This document shows, piece after piece, positions 16,580 through 26,520 of a DNA stretch of 64,000 nucleotides (positions within the stretch are counted from its first letter, which is position 1; each line of letters begins with the position of its first letter). The stretch is from JANNMJ01 sp031425525 (GTDB lineage: Bacteria; Bacteroidota; Bacteroidia; Cytophagales; Hymenobacteraceae): positions 1 through 64,000 of the forward strand of contig JANPJM010000023.1 in assembly GCA_031425525.1 (NCBI GenBank), in the 5' to 3' direction. The translations under genes were made by a program, and so were the position numbers. Below the pieces are notes generated by a model. That model was not told where the DNA came from. It saw nothing but the letters and a program-made list of their open reading frames with translations, and made no database searches.

Positions 16580-18832
16580 ATGAGAAACGTATTACTCGTG
16601 TGTGCGGGCCTGTTGGGCCTGCCTGTAGTAGGGTTGGCGCAGGGCGCCGCGCAGAAAGTCAGCCGCAGCGAAACGCCGTATGCCGCCGATTTTGCTGATG
16701 CCTATCGGCGCTACCCCATCATTCCGCGCGGGATGCTGGAAGCGGTGGCGTATACGCAAACCCACATCCGGCACATTACAGCCGCCGATGGGCAAAGCTG
16801 TACCGGAATGCCGCTCCCGGCCGGCGTGATGGGGCTTTTTGCCGACGGCAAAGGCTGGTACCGCGAAAACCTGACGCTCATAGCCAAGCTGTCGGGGGAG
16901 AAGGCCGACCGCATCGCCGCCGACCCGCGCACCAACATTCTCGCCTATGCCGCCGCGTACGCCCGGCTCGCCGCCGACCGTAAAATCTCGGCCGACCAGC
17001 CCGCGCGCCACCTGCCGGTACTCATCGCGTTGAGCGAGTTGCCGTTGGCGACAGATGCCGTCAGCACGTTTGCCCTCGACTCGCACCTGTACAGCGTGTT
17101 GTCGTTTCTGACGAAGGCCGACCATCAGGCGCAGTACCGTTTCCCGAATTACGGCCTTGACCTGCGGGCCGTTTTCGGGGCCAATTACGACGTATTGAGT
17201 GCCGGCACCACCCGCGTGGGGGAGAATAACGTCGAGGGCGACGGCCGCGCCTTCGACCCCGCCAACTCCACTGCCGCCCGCGTGACGAGTACCGATTACG
17301 GCCCGGCCCTGTCCAATTTCACCACCTGCAATTACTCCTCACGCGGGGGTTCGGCCGTGACGCACTACGCCATTCATACGGTGCAGGGCAGCTACGCGGG
17401 CTGCATCTCGTGGTTCAAGAACTGCTCGGCGAGCGCGTCGGCGCACTACGTCATCCGGTCGTCGGATGGGCAGGTGACGCAGATGGTTTCTGAAGCCAAC
17501 AAGGCGTGGCACGTGGGCTCGGAGAACCCCTACACCATCGGCACCGAACACGAAGGCTACGTCAATGACGCCTCGTGGTACACCACCGCGATGTACACCG
17601 CCTCGGCGGCGCTGGCGCGCGACATCGTGGGCAGCGGCTACGGCATCAGCGGGTTGCGCACGTTTTACGGCGCCGCCACCACGGGTACGCTCAGCACGGG
17701 CGCGTGCGTCAAAATCAAGGGCCACCAGCATTTCCCCAACCAAACCCACACCGACCCCGGCGTAAACTGGAATTGGGAGCGGTTCTACGGCCTCATCAAC
17801 GCCATGCCGGCCATCGTGACGTTCCCCGGCGCGACGGGCACCCTGTACGATACCGGCGGCGCCGGCGGTAACTACCCCGACGACGCGCGCCAGGGTCAGG
17901 TCATTGCCCCAACGGGCGCTACCAGCGTTTCGCTCACGTTCAGCGCTTTCGATCTCGAAAACACCTTCGACCACCTGCTCATCTACAACGGCGCCAACAA
18001 CAGCGCGCCGCTCATCGGCAAGTACTCGGGCACCACCAGCCCCGGCACCGTCACGGGCACATCGGGCAAGCTCTACCTCGAACTGCGGAGCGATTGCGCC
18101 ACCACCCGCCCCGGTTTTGCCGCGAGCTGGACGTCTACGGGCGGCGGCGGCGGCGGCGTTTGCCCCACCGATGCCTTCGAGGCCAACGAGACCCTCGCGG
18201 CCGGCAAATCCATTGGGGTGAACGTGAACAACGCCGCTTATATCTGCCCGGCCACCGACGTCGATTGGTACAACTTCGTGACCAACGCCACCAACAACGA
18301 CGTAAAGGTGACGCTCACCAATCTGCCCTTCGACTACGAGTTGGAACTGTACAACGCCACTGGCACCCTCCTCTTCTCCTCGACCAACGCGGCCACTACC
18401 GCCGAAACCATCATCTACAACAATGCCCCCGCCGCCACTTACTACGTGAAAGTGTACGGTTACAACGGCGCCACCAGCAACACCACGGCTTACACGCTGC
18501 GTGTCTCGACGCAGGCCGTGGCCTGGAGCCCCACGGCGCCCAGCCCCACCACCGCCAGCCGCCTGAGCGCCCCCGCGCAACCCACCGTGCTGCTGACCAA
18601 CCCCGTGGAAGCCGGCGCCACTGCCGCCCTCACGGTGGAAGGCTACGACGGCCCCGCCACCTTGCTCCTGCGCGATGCGCAGGGCCAACCCGTGGGCGGT
18701 GCCGGCAAAGCGGCCCTCACCGATGGCCAACCGTTCGGCTACGCCATCCCGCGCGCGCTGCGGCCGGGCGTGTATGTACTGACGGTACAACTCACCACGC
18801 ACGTGGAATACGTGAAGCTGCTGGTGCAGTAG
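16580..18832 (+). CDS. Secreted PGRP-type N-acetylmuramoyl-L-alanine amidase with CUB, PPC and T9SS domains
   Basis: The product is 750 residues from the ATG at 16580, with signal peptide MRNVLLVCAGLLGLPVVGLA. An N-terminal helical region (about 30-180) resembles those preceding bacterial PGRP amidases. The amidase_2 domain covers about 245-400: HYAIHTVQGSYAGCISWF with H266, HYVIRSSDGQVTQMV, NPYTIGTEHEG, GHQHFP with H382 and HTDPG at 390-394 supply the likely zinc ligands and active site. A CUB domain follows (about 410-510), then a PPC domain (about 530-650, TDVDWYNFVTN) and a T9SS sorting domain (last 80 residues). It should cleave the amide bond between muramic acid and the stem peptide. 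Being extracellular, it would act on other cells' walls or shed murein. Confidence 0.9.
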   Translation: MRNVLLVCAGLLGLPVVGLAQGAAQKVSRSETPYAADFADAYRRYPIIPRGMLEAVAYTQTHIRHITAADGQSCTGMPLPAGVMGLFADGKGWYRENLTLIAKLSGEKADRIAADPRTNILAYAAAYARLAADRKISADQPARHLPVLIALSELPLATDAVSTFALDSHLYSVLSFLTKADHQAQYRFPNYGLDLRAVFGANYDVLSAGTTRVGENNVEGDGRAFDPANSTAARVTSTDYGPALSNFTTCNYSSRGGSAVTHYAIHTVQGSYAGCISWFKNCSASASAHYVIRSSDGQVTQMVSEANKAWHVGSENPYTIGTEHEGYVNDASWYTTAMYTASAALARDIVGSGYGISGLRTFYGAATTGTLSTGACVKIKGHQHFPNQTHTDPGVNWNWERFYGLINAMPAIVTFPGATGTLYDTGGAGGNYPDDARQGQVIAPTGATSVSLTFSAFDLENTFDHLLIYNGANNSAPLIGKYSGTTSPGTVTGTSGKLYLELRSDCATTRPGFAASWTSTGGGGGGVCPTDAFEANETLAAGKSIGVNVNNAAYICPATDVDWYNFVTNATNNDVKVTLTNLPFDYELELYNATGTLLFSSTNAATTAETIIYNNAPAATYYVKVYGYNGATSNTTAYTLRVSTQAVAWSPTAPSPTTASRLSAPAQPTVLLTNPVEAGATAALTVEGYDGPATLLLRDAQGQPVGGAGKAALTDGQPFGYAIPRALRPGVYVLTVQLTTHVEYVKLLVQ

Positions 18833-18840
18833 GGAGAGGG

Positions 18841-18881
18841 TTTGGTTTTTAGGGTTTAGTTTTTAGGGTTTAGGGTTTAGG
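18841..18881 (+). repeat. Telomere-like TTTAGGG microsatellite
   Basis: Imperfect tandem units of TTTAGGG/TTTTTAGGG lie in the short gap after the amidase gene. The AAACACC-rich tract inside icmF (9701-9740) is compositionally similar when read on the other strand. Confidence 0.7.
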
Positions 18882-18907
18882 AATTACTCACTACTCCCTC
18901 ATCACTG

Positions 18908-18948
18908 AAAAACGGCCTGGTTCGCGTTGTGCGGGCCGGGCCGTTTTT
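18908..18948 (+). terminator. Intrinsic terminator after the amidase gene
   Basis: The stem AAAAACGGCC(t)GG pairs with CC(g)GGCCGTTTTT and ends in a T-run, as in rho-independent terminators. Confidence 0.7.
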
Positions 18949-19136
18949 GCTGGGTTGGGGCGGCGGAAGCATCTCCCCGATTTTTATTTTCGTCGAAAAC
19001 ACCGGCGATCATTGCTATAAACACAAAAATAGTATTGCCAAAGCAAAGATTTGGCAAACGAACGGAAAATTAGTTGTATGCTTGCACTGTATTACGGCGT
19101 CCGATGGTCGGGCGCTGCTCTTTCCCTTTCAATTCT

Positions 19137-19745
19137 ATGCCAAATTTCCTATATCCACCCCCTCCCTGGCGGCCTGCCCTGTGGCTGCTCGCCGTGACGC
19201 TGGCTGCCGCCGGCTGCAAGAAAGACGACGCTGAGGCACTGCCCCAAGCCACCCAATCCGGCGCCAACACCTTCGGGTGTAAAGTGAACGGCGAGGTGTG
19301 GGTGCCGGGGGGATATCGGACTAGTAGCGGGAAGCTGAAAAAATTCTCGGTGTATTACTCACCTACACCAGTGTGGTCGCCCTCAACAAAAGGCCGCTTT
19401 GCGTTGACTGCCTACCGTGAGAATGACGATCATGATGACAACGTAATCATTGCCATTGACTCACTCGTAGCACCGGGCATCTATCTGCTTAACACCAGAA
19501 CTCCGCCCTACCCGGCTCAGACGCCCTACCCCAACCACGGCGCTTACCTAACCAGTCGGCCCGCCGCCGCTACGTACGTGACCGGCCCGGCCCATACGGG
19601 CTCAATCACTATTACGCGGCTCGACACGGCAGCCCATATCATTTCGGGCACGTTCAGCTTCACGGCCGGCCCCTACTCGGGTACCACCAACACGGTGCAA
19701 GTCTCCGATGGGCGCTTCGACATCAATTACCGGAACCAGCCTTGA
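19137..19745 (+). CDS. DUF6252-like lipoprotein, tandem copy 1
   Basis: The product is 202 residues from the ATG at 19137; upstream starts are less likely because they push the lipobox too far in. The lipobox is TLAAAGC, followed by KKDD. The mature N-terminus NTFGCKVNGEVWVPGG and the C-terminal GRFDINYRN pattern fit the DUF6252 family of small Bacteroidota surface lipoproteins, whose function is unknown. It is nearly identical to the next gene at both ends but diverges in the middle (about residues 60-120). The pair is a recent tandem duplication. Confidence 0.78.
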   Translation: MPNFLYPPPPWRPALWLLAVTLAAAGCKKDDAEALPQATQSGANTFGCKVNGEVWVPGGYRTSSGKLKKFSVYYSPTPVWSPSTKGRFALTAYRENDDHDDNVIIAIDSLVAPGIYLLNTRTPPYPAQTPYPNHGAYLTSRPAAATYVTGPAHTGSITITRLDTAAHIISGTFSFTAGPYSGTTNTVQVSDGRFDINYRNQP

Positions 19746-19831
19746 GCGCGCTTTTACCAGCTATTTTGTAGTCCTGTGTGTTGCGTCGGATCGTCCGGTG
19801 CTTTTTTCGTCCACTTTTTTGCTTCTTCCAA

Positions 19832-20443
19832 ATGCCAAGTTTCCTATATCCACCCCCTCCCTGGCGGCCCGCTCTGTGGTTGCTCGCCGTGACGCTGGCT
19901 ACGGCTGGCTGCAAGAAAGACGACGCTGAGGCACTGCCCCAAGCCACCCAATCCGGCGCCAACACCTTCGGGTGTAAAGTCAATGGGGAGGTTTGGGTGC
20001 CGGGCGGCGCTAGGACGAGTAGCGGCAAGCCAAAGAAGTTTTCGCTTGAATACTATCCAAACGATCCTGCCGGATGGAATCCAAGATTGATAGGTAGATT
20101 TGTTTTAACTGCCTACCGGGAAAATGACGGTCACGATGACGCTGTAATCCTCGCCATCGATTCAATGACGGCACTGGGCACTTACCCACTCAACACCAGC
20201 ACCCCGCCTTACCCGGCTCAGACGCCCTACCCTAACCACGGCGCTTACCTGACCAGTCGGCCCGCCGTCGCTACGTACGTGACCGGCCCGGCCCATACGG
20301 GCTCAATCACCATTACGCGCCTCGATACGGCAGCCCATATCATTTCGGGCACGTTCAGCTTCACGGCCGGCCCCTACTCGGGTACCACCAACACGGTGCA
20401 AATCTCCGATGGGCGCTTCGACATCAATTACCGGAATAATTGA
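19832..20443 (+). CDS. DUF6252-like lipoprotein, tandem copy 2
   Basis: The product is 203 residues from the ATG at 19832. The lipobox TLATAGC and following KKDD match copy 1, as do NTFGCKVNGEVWVPGG and the last 80 residues (TPPYPAQTPYPNHGAYLTSR onwards). The central strand region differs (SLEYYPNDPAGWNPRLIG against SVYYSPTPVWSPSTKG in copy 1). The gap between the copies is only 86 bases. Function is unknown. Confidence 0.78.
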   Translation: MPSFLYPPPPWRPALWLLAVTLATAGCKKDDAEALPQATQSGANTFGCKVNGEVWVPGGARTSSGKPKKFSLEYYPNDPAGWNPRLIGRFVLTAYRENDGHDDAVILAIDSMTALGTYPLNTSTPPYPAQTPYPNHGAYLTSRPAVATYVTGPAHTGSITITRLDTAAHIISGTFSFTAGPYSGTTNTVQISDGRFDINYRNN

Positions 20444-20459
20444 CCCCTTTTTTCTCCAT

Positions 20460-23400
20460 ATGAAAAACGTTAAATTCGCGGTAGTTACCGCGCTTTTCAG
20501 TAGCGCCCTTTGCCTCTCAGCACTCGCGCAACAGCATTCGTCACTACGTAGTACCTTCTCGCCCACGATGCCTCCAAGCGGAGGCGGAGGTACGGGCACC
20601 CCCAACAGGCGCCGCAGCCGCCGCAAAACCAATACCGGCCAACGCCCACGTTCACGCAACTGGCCGACGATGCTCTGCAACATGTAGAACAGTCGGAGCC
20701 GCGAAAAATCGGGTTCTTGTACGACCGAGCGATGGATTGGGCCGGCCTACACGTATTTGGCTTACCCGGCTGCCCCGATACCTCCACCGCCGACCACTTC
20801 TTTCAGGCCTATCACGACTTACGCCTGGCCGCCTACGATTCGGCGCTGCTGCCCCGTTCTACGGAAACGCTGGAAGGAGTCGCCCGAATCAGATTCGCGG
20901 CAGACCGCATTCCGCTGGGTATCACCGTCGTCGATTGTGCCCACCTCGACACCCTCAGCCTACGCGACGGGCTGCTGAAGCTCGGCCCCGATAGCATGCT
21001 CTACGACGTGGCCGGGCGTTCGCGCTCGCCGTGGCTTTTGCGCCGCACCGCAGTGGCCGCCCCACTCGTGATGGGCGAGCTAACACAGGGTCAGCACGTG
21101 TTCGAGTTGAATGCTGATCTGATCAATACGCACCTGACCACCTTACCCCTCGACCGGCGCGCGGTAGACTACATCAAAGTAGATTTCGACGACGGCAATG
21201 CGCCCGTAGGTTTGCGGCCGGGTCAGCAAACAACCGTTACCTATTCGACCTATGGTCTGCGAGTACTTCAATTCTCCATCGTGCTACGCGATGGCACAAC
21301 CGTTACCGCCAAAGGCGCGCTGATGGTAAACGAAGTGAGCGCCCGAACTACCGCCGTCGATAAGGCGCCTTGTTTGGTAGACCAGTTCAACTCTACCATC
21401 CCCTTCGCGGGCTCCGTTACTGGTGGCGATGCCTATTACTACTACCGCGACGGTGTACCCTGCGGCGGATCACGCCAGCAATTACGAAAGCCCATCATTA
21501 TGGTGGATGGCTTCGATCCGAATAATGGGCGCGATGGGCGCGAAGTTTTTAACAACAATTTAGGTTATAATAATGGCCTAAACTTGGGTACTCAACTGCG
21601 TGACGACGGCTACGACGTCATCATTCTCGATTTCTCCGGCAGTCGCTCCCACGCCGCCAACGACGGCGCCGATTACCTGGAGCGTAACGCGATGGTGCTG
21701 GTGGAACTCATCAACCGCGTGAACGCCGAATTATTAGCTAATGGTAGTACTGAAAAATTGGTCGTGATCGGGCCGAGTATGGGCGGTCTGATTGCCCGCT
21801 ATGCGTTGGCGTATATGGAAGCCAACCCCACGGCCCCGTACACCGACCGGGCCACGGGCCAACGGCGCACACCGCCCGTTTTTCCGGGCGGTGGCCCATC
21901 GCACCATACCCGGTTGTACGTCTCGTTCGACTCGCCGCACCTAGGCGCCAACATTATGATTGGGGCACAGCTTTTCGTGGAGTTTTTTGCCCGGATGGGT
22001 AATCGCGACGCCGAGAAAGGGCGGGATAAGCTCAACTCGATAGCCGCCCGCCAGATGCTGCTTGATCATTACGACTACCATCTGTCGGCGGGCCAGTCGG
22101 TGATTGCCCCGGCGCCGGAGCGGTATCCCTTCAAGCAGCATCTTTACCAAAACGGCTTGCCCGGTTCGGGTGGTTGGCCAACGCAGCTCCGGAAGGTGAC
22201 GATGGTCAACGGGAGCATGACAGGCGTAGGTATGCACCAACCCGGCCGCGCGGCTTTTTCGATGAAAGTGACGTTTGTCCGAGGGTGGCGGCGGCTCTTC
22301 GCCGGCCTCGGGTCGTTAATCACATTGAGCAAGGGGCAAGTGTCGTTTACGCAGGGCTACGGTACCGACGGCGAAGTATTTATGGGTACGTATCCGCCCG
22401 TCCCGTTCCGCTCGGGCCGGCAGGAAGAGCATCGGTGGTCGGCCTCGAAACCGGGAATCTGTAGCCTCGACAACGCCCCCGGCGGCTATTACAGCACCCA
22501 AGCAGAGATTCACAGCCCCGATGACCCCTCCGGCCCCAAAACGTGGTTCGGCAAAGCCCTCAACATCGGGCCGATCAAGTGGGATAAGATTACGAACGAA
22601 CACTCTTTCATTCCGACGATCAGCGCGCTGGCTTTTCAGTCTGCGCCCGGCATGACGGGGGTACGGCCCGACCTCGACCACGACCTCTGTGATAACACGC
22701 TGGCCGACCGCGACCTGATTTGTTCCGGTAACACGCCCTTCGACGCCTACTACGGCCCACGGGGCGCGAACGAAGATCACGTGGCCCTCACGACGGGGAA
22801 CGTTGATTTCATTCGGCGCGAGATTTTGGTTTACGACGCGGCAGGCGTGCCCCTCCGTAAGTTAGCCACCCCCGTACTGAGCGGCGTGCCGGAAGTACTC
22901 TGCAACGGCACCACCGCGCGGGTTAGAGCCACCAACTGCCACGCGGTGGAATACGTCTGGACGGCCACCAACAACATCACCATCAATGGGCAATCGGGAA
23001 CGGCAAATGCCTACGACTTCACCGTCGTTACGACATCGCCGACCGTCACGCTTGGGCAGTCAGCCATCAACACCTCCTATGGCGGCGGCAGCATCAGCGT
23101 AAGGGCACGCAACGCACCCGAATTCGCGGATAGCGATCCGGCGGCGGATAATTTTCAGGTCGGGTCGGGGATGATTCTGATTGACGATAACTCAAACGGA
23201 GCCCCCCTTTGCACCGGCGATGACGTGACCTTTACCGCGCGCAGTTGGGGAATGGTCGATCCGATTCAATGGATGGTCGACAGCGCAACGTACCACAACG
23301 CCACCGGCAATTCCTTCACTTTCATCGTGCCTCCAGGCGCCGCCACGCAATACACCATCAGTGCCCACAGCGTTGAGGCTTGCTCTGGTGACGCCTACGC

Positions 23401-23695
23401 AAACAGCCGGGACTTCACTGTTCGGCGGGTAGGGTGCCCACGTCGCCCGGCACCCGGCTTTAACGTGTACCCCAACCCGACCACGACGGGCGAGCTGACG
23501 ATTGAAGCCGACCGCGCCGACGCCACGAGCTACACCGCAACCCTGCACGACGGTTTCGGGCAAGCCCGCCGCCAAACGGCCGCCACCACGAGCCGCAGCA
23601 TCTTGTCAACGGCCGGTCTGCCCACCGGGCTCTACCACCTGACCATCACGACCGCCGACGGCACCCGCGACCGGCGTACCGTGGACGTGCGCTGA
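20460..23695 (+). CDS. T9SS-exported alpha/beta-hydrolase (lipase/esterase), frameshifted near its N-terminus
   Basis: The signal peptide (MKNVKFAVVTALFSSALCLS, from the ATG at 20460) lies in one frame and the rest of the protein in another. The switch falls at a CCCCC tract (20599-20603); one extra C would join SPTMPPSGGGGTGT to PQQAPQPPQNQYRPTPT and give an uninterrupted 1078-residue protein. Past the shift, the alpha/beta-hydrolase domain has KPIIMVDGFDPNNGRDGRE, YDVIILDFSGSRSHAANDGA and the nucleophile elbow VIGPSMGGLIARYAL (GxSxG), followed by SFDSPHLGANI, as in PGAP1/lipase-like enzymes. The C-terminus (FNVYPNPTTTGELTIEAD onwards) is a T9SS sorting domain. The frameshift may be real or a sequencing error. 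Confidence 0.82.
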
Positions 23696-23754
23696 TGCTA
23701 ACTTTAACGCAACGGGCACTTGCCCTTGAGCGCATACGCCCATCGTGAATCCTG

Positions 23755-23813
23755 AACTACCCCCGATTGCCCAGTGCAGCCTGTCGCTGAACCGGTCAGT
23801 CGGGGGTAGTTTT
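23755..23813 (+). terminator. Terminator-like hairpin after the lipase gene
   Basis: The arms AACTACCCCCGA (23755) and TCGGGGGTAGTT (ending 23812) are perfectly complementary around a loop of about 35 bases and are followed by TTAT. Confidence 0.55.
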
Positions 23814-23873
23814 ATGGGATCACCCGTTGGCGTAGTTGTTCCTCAAACCATCTATTTCCTTTTACCAAAGCTG

Positions 23874-26411
23874 ATGCTTCGATTACTTTCTTCATTCGCG
23901 CTGCGGGCCACGGCGCTCGTGGTGATAGGCTGGTTCGCGTTGGGCTTGCCGGCCCAAGCCCAATTCCTCGATCTGGCGTTTCAGCGGCTCGATGCCCGCA
24001 CCCAATCCATCAACTACCTCGAACGGGGCGCGCAGGTAGCCGCGATGGCCCGCGACGGCGCCGGCCGTCTGGTGGTAGCGGGCCGTTTTGCCCTGCTGGC
24101 GGGTGCGCCCGTGGGGCACATCGCGCGACTGCTGCCCACGGGTGCCCCCGACCCCACGTTCAACCCCGGCGGCATCGGCGCCAACGGCGAAATATTGCAA
24201 CTCGTGGCGTTGCCCGGCGGCCAATGGCTCATCGGTGGGTCGTTTACGCGTTACAACGGTACGCCCGTCAAGCGCCTGGCCCGCCTGACGGCGAACGGCA
24301 CGCTCGACCCCACCTTCAACCCCGGCGGTGCAGGCGCCGACGACGCCGTTACGGCGCTGGCCGTCGATGGCAGCGGGCGGGTGCTGGCGGCCGGGTCGTT
24401 CGCGGCGTTCAACGGCCAACCCGCGTTCGGCATCGTGCGGCTGTTGGCTACCGGCGCCGTAGACCCGACGTTTAGTTCGGGCCAAGGCTTGAAACTGACT
24501 CCTAACCGCCCGCATTATTATTTCCCCACCCAACTGGTGATTGATCTCAGCGGTCGGATTCTACTTGTGGGGGCAGATTCGTACGACGGCACGCCCACGG
24601 GTACGCTCACCCGGCTGCTGCCCACGGGTGCGCTCGACCCGACGTTCAACCCCGGCGGGACGTTCAACGCCTACATCGGCGATGTGGCCGTGCTGCCCAC
24701 GGGTCGGTTGCTGGTCGCGGGGGGCTATTTCACCCACAACGGTACCACCGTACCGGGCGGCGTATTACGGCTCCTTGATTCGGGGGCGCTCGATGGTTCC
24801 TTTACGCCGCCGCCAGTGCTGGCCGATACCACGGCCATTGCCGATGTGCTGGCGGTGTTGCCGGGAGGCGGAGTGTTGGTCGCGCCGTATTATTTGCCCG
24901 TCGTGCGGCTGACGGCTACCGGCGCGCTCGATCCCACGTTTGCTCCTACGCCGTTTACCGTGGACGGCGAAGTGAAGACGATGGTGGCACTGCCCACCGG
25001 CGGCGTGGCGCTGGGGGGGTATTTTGATCAGGTGGGCACCCACCAAACCCGTTGCGTGGGCCAAATTCGGCCGCAGGGTGGGGCCGACCCAACATTTACC
25101 GGCCCTTATATCCAACAGCGAGCGGCCGTAAGGGGTATGGTTCGATTACCCAGCGACTCGCTGGCGATGTTGGGCTTTGACCAACTCAACGGGCAAGTTG
25201 GCCAACAGGTCGTACGGATGCTGCCGGATGGGCAGCCCGACTTGGCCTTCAGTCTCGATATAAGCATAAGCTCAACCACGTATGTTTCAGGACTGGCTAC
25301 AACTGCCCGTGGGCAATTACTGGCAACCGATGGGAGCCGCATCTGGCGGCTCACGCGCACGGGCGCCATCGACCCCGGTTTCGCTACCGGTACCGGCGTA
25401 TTAGCCACCGAGCGCATAACAGCCATCACGGCGCAGCCCGATGGCAAGCTGCTAGTCGGCGGAAAGTTTACGAGCTACGACGGCCGGCCGGCCACCAACC
25501 TGATTCGGTTGCTGGCTACGGGCGCCATCGACCCGACGTTCACGGCGCCCCTGATGCGCCCCGGTGCAACAGTGAGCAGAATCTGTGTGCGGCCAGACGC
25601 TCATATCCTGTATAGTATTCCCGGCAACGGTACGGAGGCGACCATTACGGCGGTTCTTCCAACGGGTGTTCCCGACCCCGACTTCAACGGCGGGCAGCCG
25701 CTGGTAACCCGGCGGAGCGTCGGGCAACTGGTAGCGCGGCCCGATACCACCGTATTGGTCATTGCCAATGATCAGTATTTCTTCTCATCGCTGAACCTGT
25801 TTCTAGGCCCGGTTGGCCGCATCACGCGCACCGGCACGGTCGATCCCACGTTCGTCCTCGACCCTTCGCTGACGCCCATCGACCGGTTTAGCGCGGCGGT
25901 AGTCCAGCCCGACGGGGGCATTTTGTTCGTGACTACCCCGCGCGCCGACGCCCGCTTGCAGCGCTTACGGCCGGATGGTGCCCTCGACCCCACGTTCACA
26001 CCCGTAGAAGTGGGCACCGGCGTAGTCGGCGAGACCGTCACGAATATGGTGCTGCAAAGCAACAACCGCATCGTGCTGGCCGGCGGCTTCGCCGATGTGG
26101 CCGGCACGCCGTTTCCGGGGCTGGCCCGCATCGCCGGAGTACCGCTGGGCGTATCGGCCGATGCGCCCACCACGGCCGCCACCACCGCCGTGTACCCCAA
26201 CCCCGCGCGCGGCGCGTTCACCATCCGGCGGCCGAACGGGCGCGCCGCGACGGCTTCGCTCGTCGATGCCGTGGGCCGTACGGTGGGCCGCTGGCCGCTG
26301 GCTTCGGCCGAGCAGGTGGTGCGCGCCGATGGCCTACCCGTTGGCCTGTACGTGCTGCGCGTGCAGGATGCCGCCGGTGCCGTCAGTAGCCACCGTCTCG
26401 TGCTGGAATAG
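23874..26411 (+). CDS. Secreted delta-60 repeat protein with T9SS type A sorting domain
   Basis: The product is 845 residues from the ATG at 23874, which starts a proper signal peptide (MLRLLSSFALRATALVVIGW ... PAQAQ). The body is about 14 delta-60 repeats with the core 'RLxxxGALDPTFNPG' and 'VLPTGRLLVAGGYFTHNGT', which fold as propeller-like blades. The C-terminal 80 residues (TAVYPNPARGAFTIRRPNGR ... GLYVLRVQDAAGAVSSHRLV) are a T9SS sorting domain. It resembles the protein at 45479 in general design but has no TIG or cohesin modules. The extracellular role is unknown. Confidence 0.87.
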   Translation: MLRLLSSFALRATALVVIGWFALGLPAQAQFLDLAFQRLDARTQSINYLERGAQVAAMARDGAGRLVVAGRFALLAGAPVGHIARLLPTGAPDPTFNPGGIGANGEILQLVALPGGQWLIGGSFTRYNGTPVKRLARLTANGTLDPTFNPGGAGADDAVTALAVDGSGRVLAAGSFAAFNGQPAFGIVRLLATGAVDPTFSSGQGLKLTPNRPHYYFPTQLVIDLSGRILLVGADSYDGTPTGTLTRLLPTGALDPTFNPGGTFNAYIGDVAVLPTGRLLVAGGYFTHNGTTVPGGVLRLLDSGALDGSFTPPPVLADTTAIADVLAVLPGGGVLVAPYYLPVVRLTATGALDPTFAPTPFTVDGEVKTMVALPTGGVALGGYFDQVGTHQTRCVGQIRPQGGADPTFTGPYIQQRAAVRGMVRLPSDSLAMLGFDQLNGQVGQQVVRMLPDGQPDLAFSLDISISSTTYVSGLATTARGQLLATDGSRIWRLTRTGAIDPGFATGTGVLATERITAITAQPDGKLLVGGKFTSYDGRPATNLIRLLATGAIDPTFTAPLMRPGATVSRICVRPDAHILYSIPGNGTEATITAVLPTGVPDPDFNGGQPLVTRRSVGQLVARPDTTVLVIANDQYFFSSLNLFLGPVGRITRTGTVDPTFVLDPSLTPIDRFSAAVVQPDGGILFVTTPRADARLQRLRPDGALDPTFTPVEVGTGVVGETVTNMVLQSNNRIVLAGGFADVAGTPFPGLARIAGVPLGVSADAPTTAATTAVYPNPARGAFTIRRPNGRAATASLVDAVGRTVGRWPLASAEQVVRADGLPVGLYVLRVQDAAGAVSSHRLVLE

Positions 26412-26450
26412 GCTACTAATTCTTGGCCGGTTGCATTACCGGCAAAAACC

Positions 26451-26498
26451 AACACCCCGCCCCCACCCGGCTTTACAGCCTTTGGGGAGCGGGGTGTT
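26451..26498. terminator. Bidirectional terminator-like hairpin between convergent genes
   Basis: AACACCCCGC pairs with GCGGGGTGTT. The loop CCCACCCGGCtttacagcc matches that of the element at 14955-14998. The position between two convergent genes suits a shared terminator. Confidence 0.65.
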
Positions 26499-26520
26499 TG
26501 CTGTAAAAGCGAGCGGCGGG

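Noticed and set aside
17339..18802. Open minus-strand frame of 487 codons
   Set aside because: It is antisense to the amidase gene, which has clear catalytic motifs and domains.
18841..18881. Telomere or replicon end
   Set aside because: TTTAGGG-like units are short and imperfect, lie between ordinary genes on both sides and are best seen as a microsatellite.
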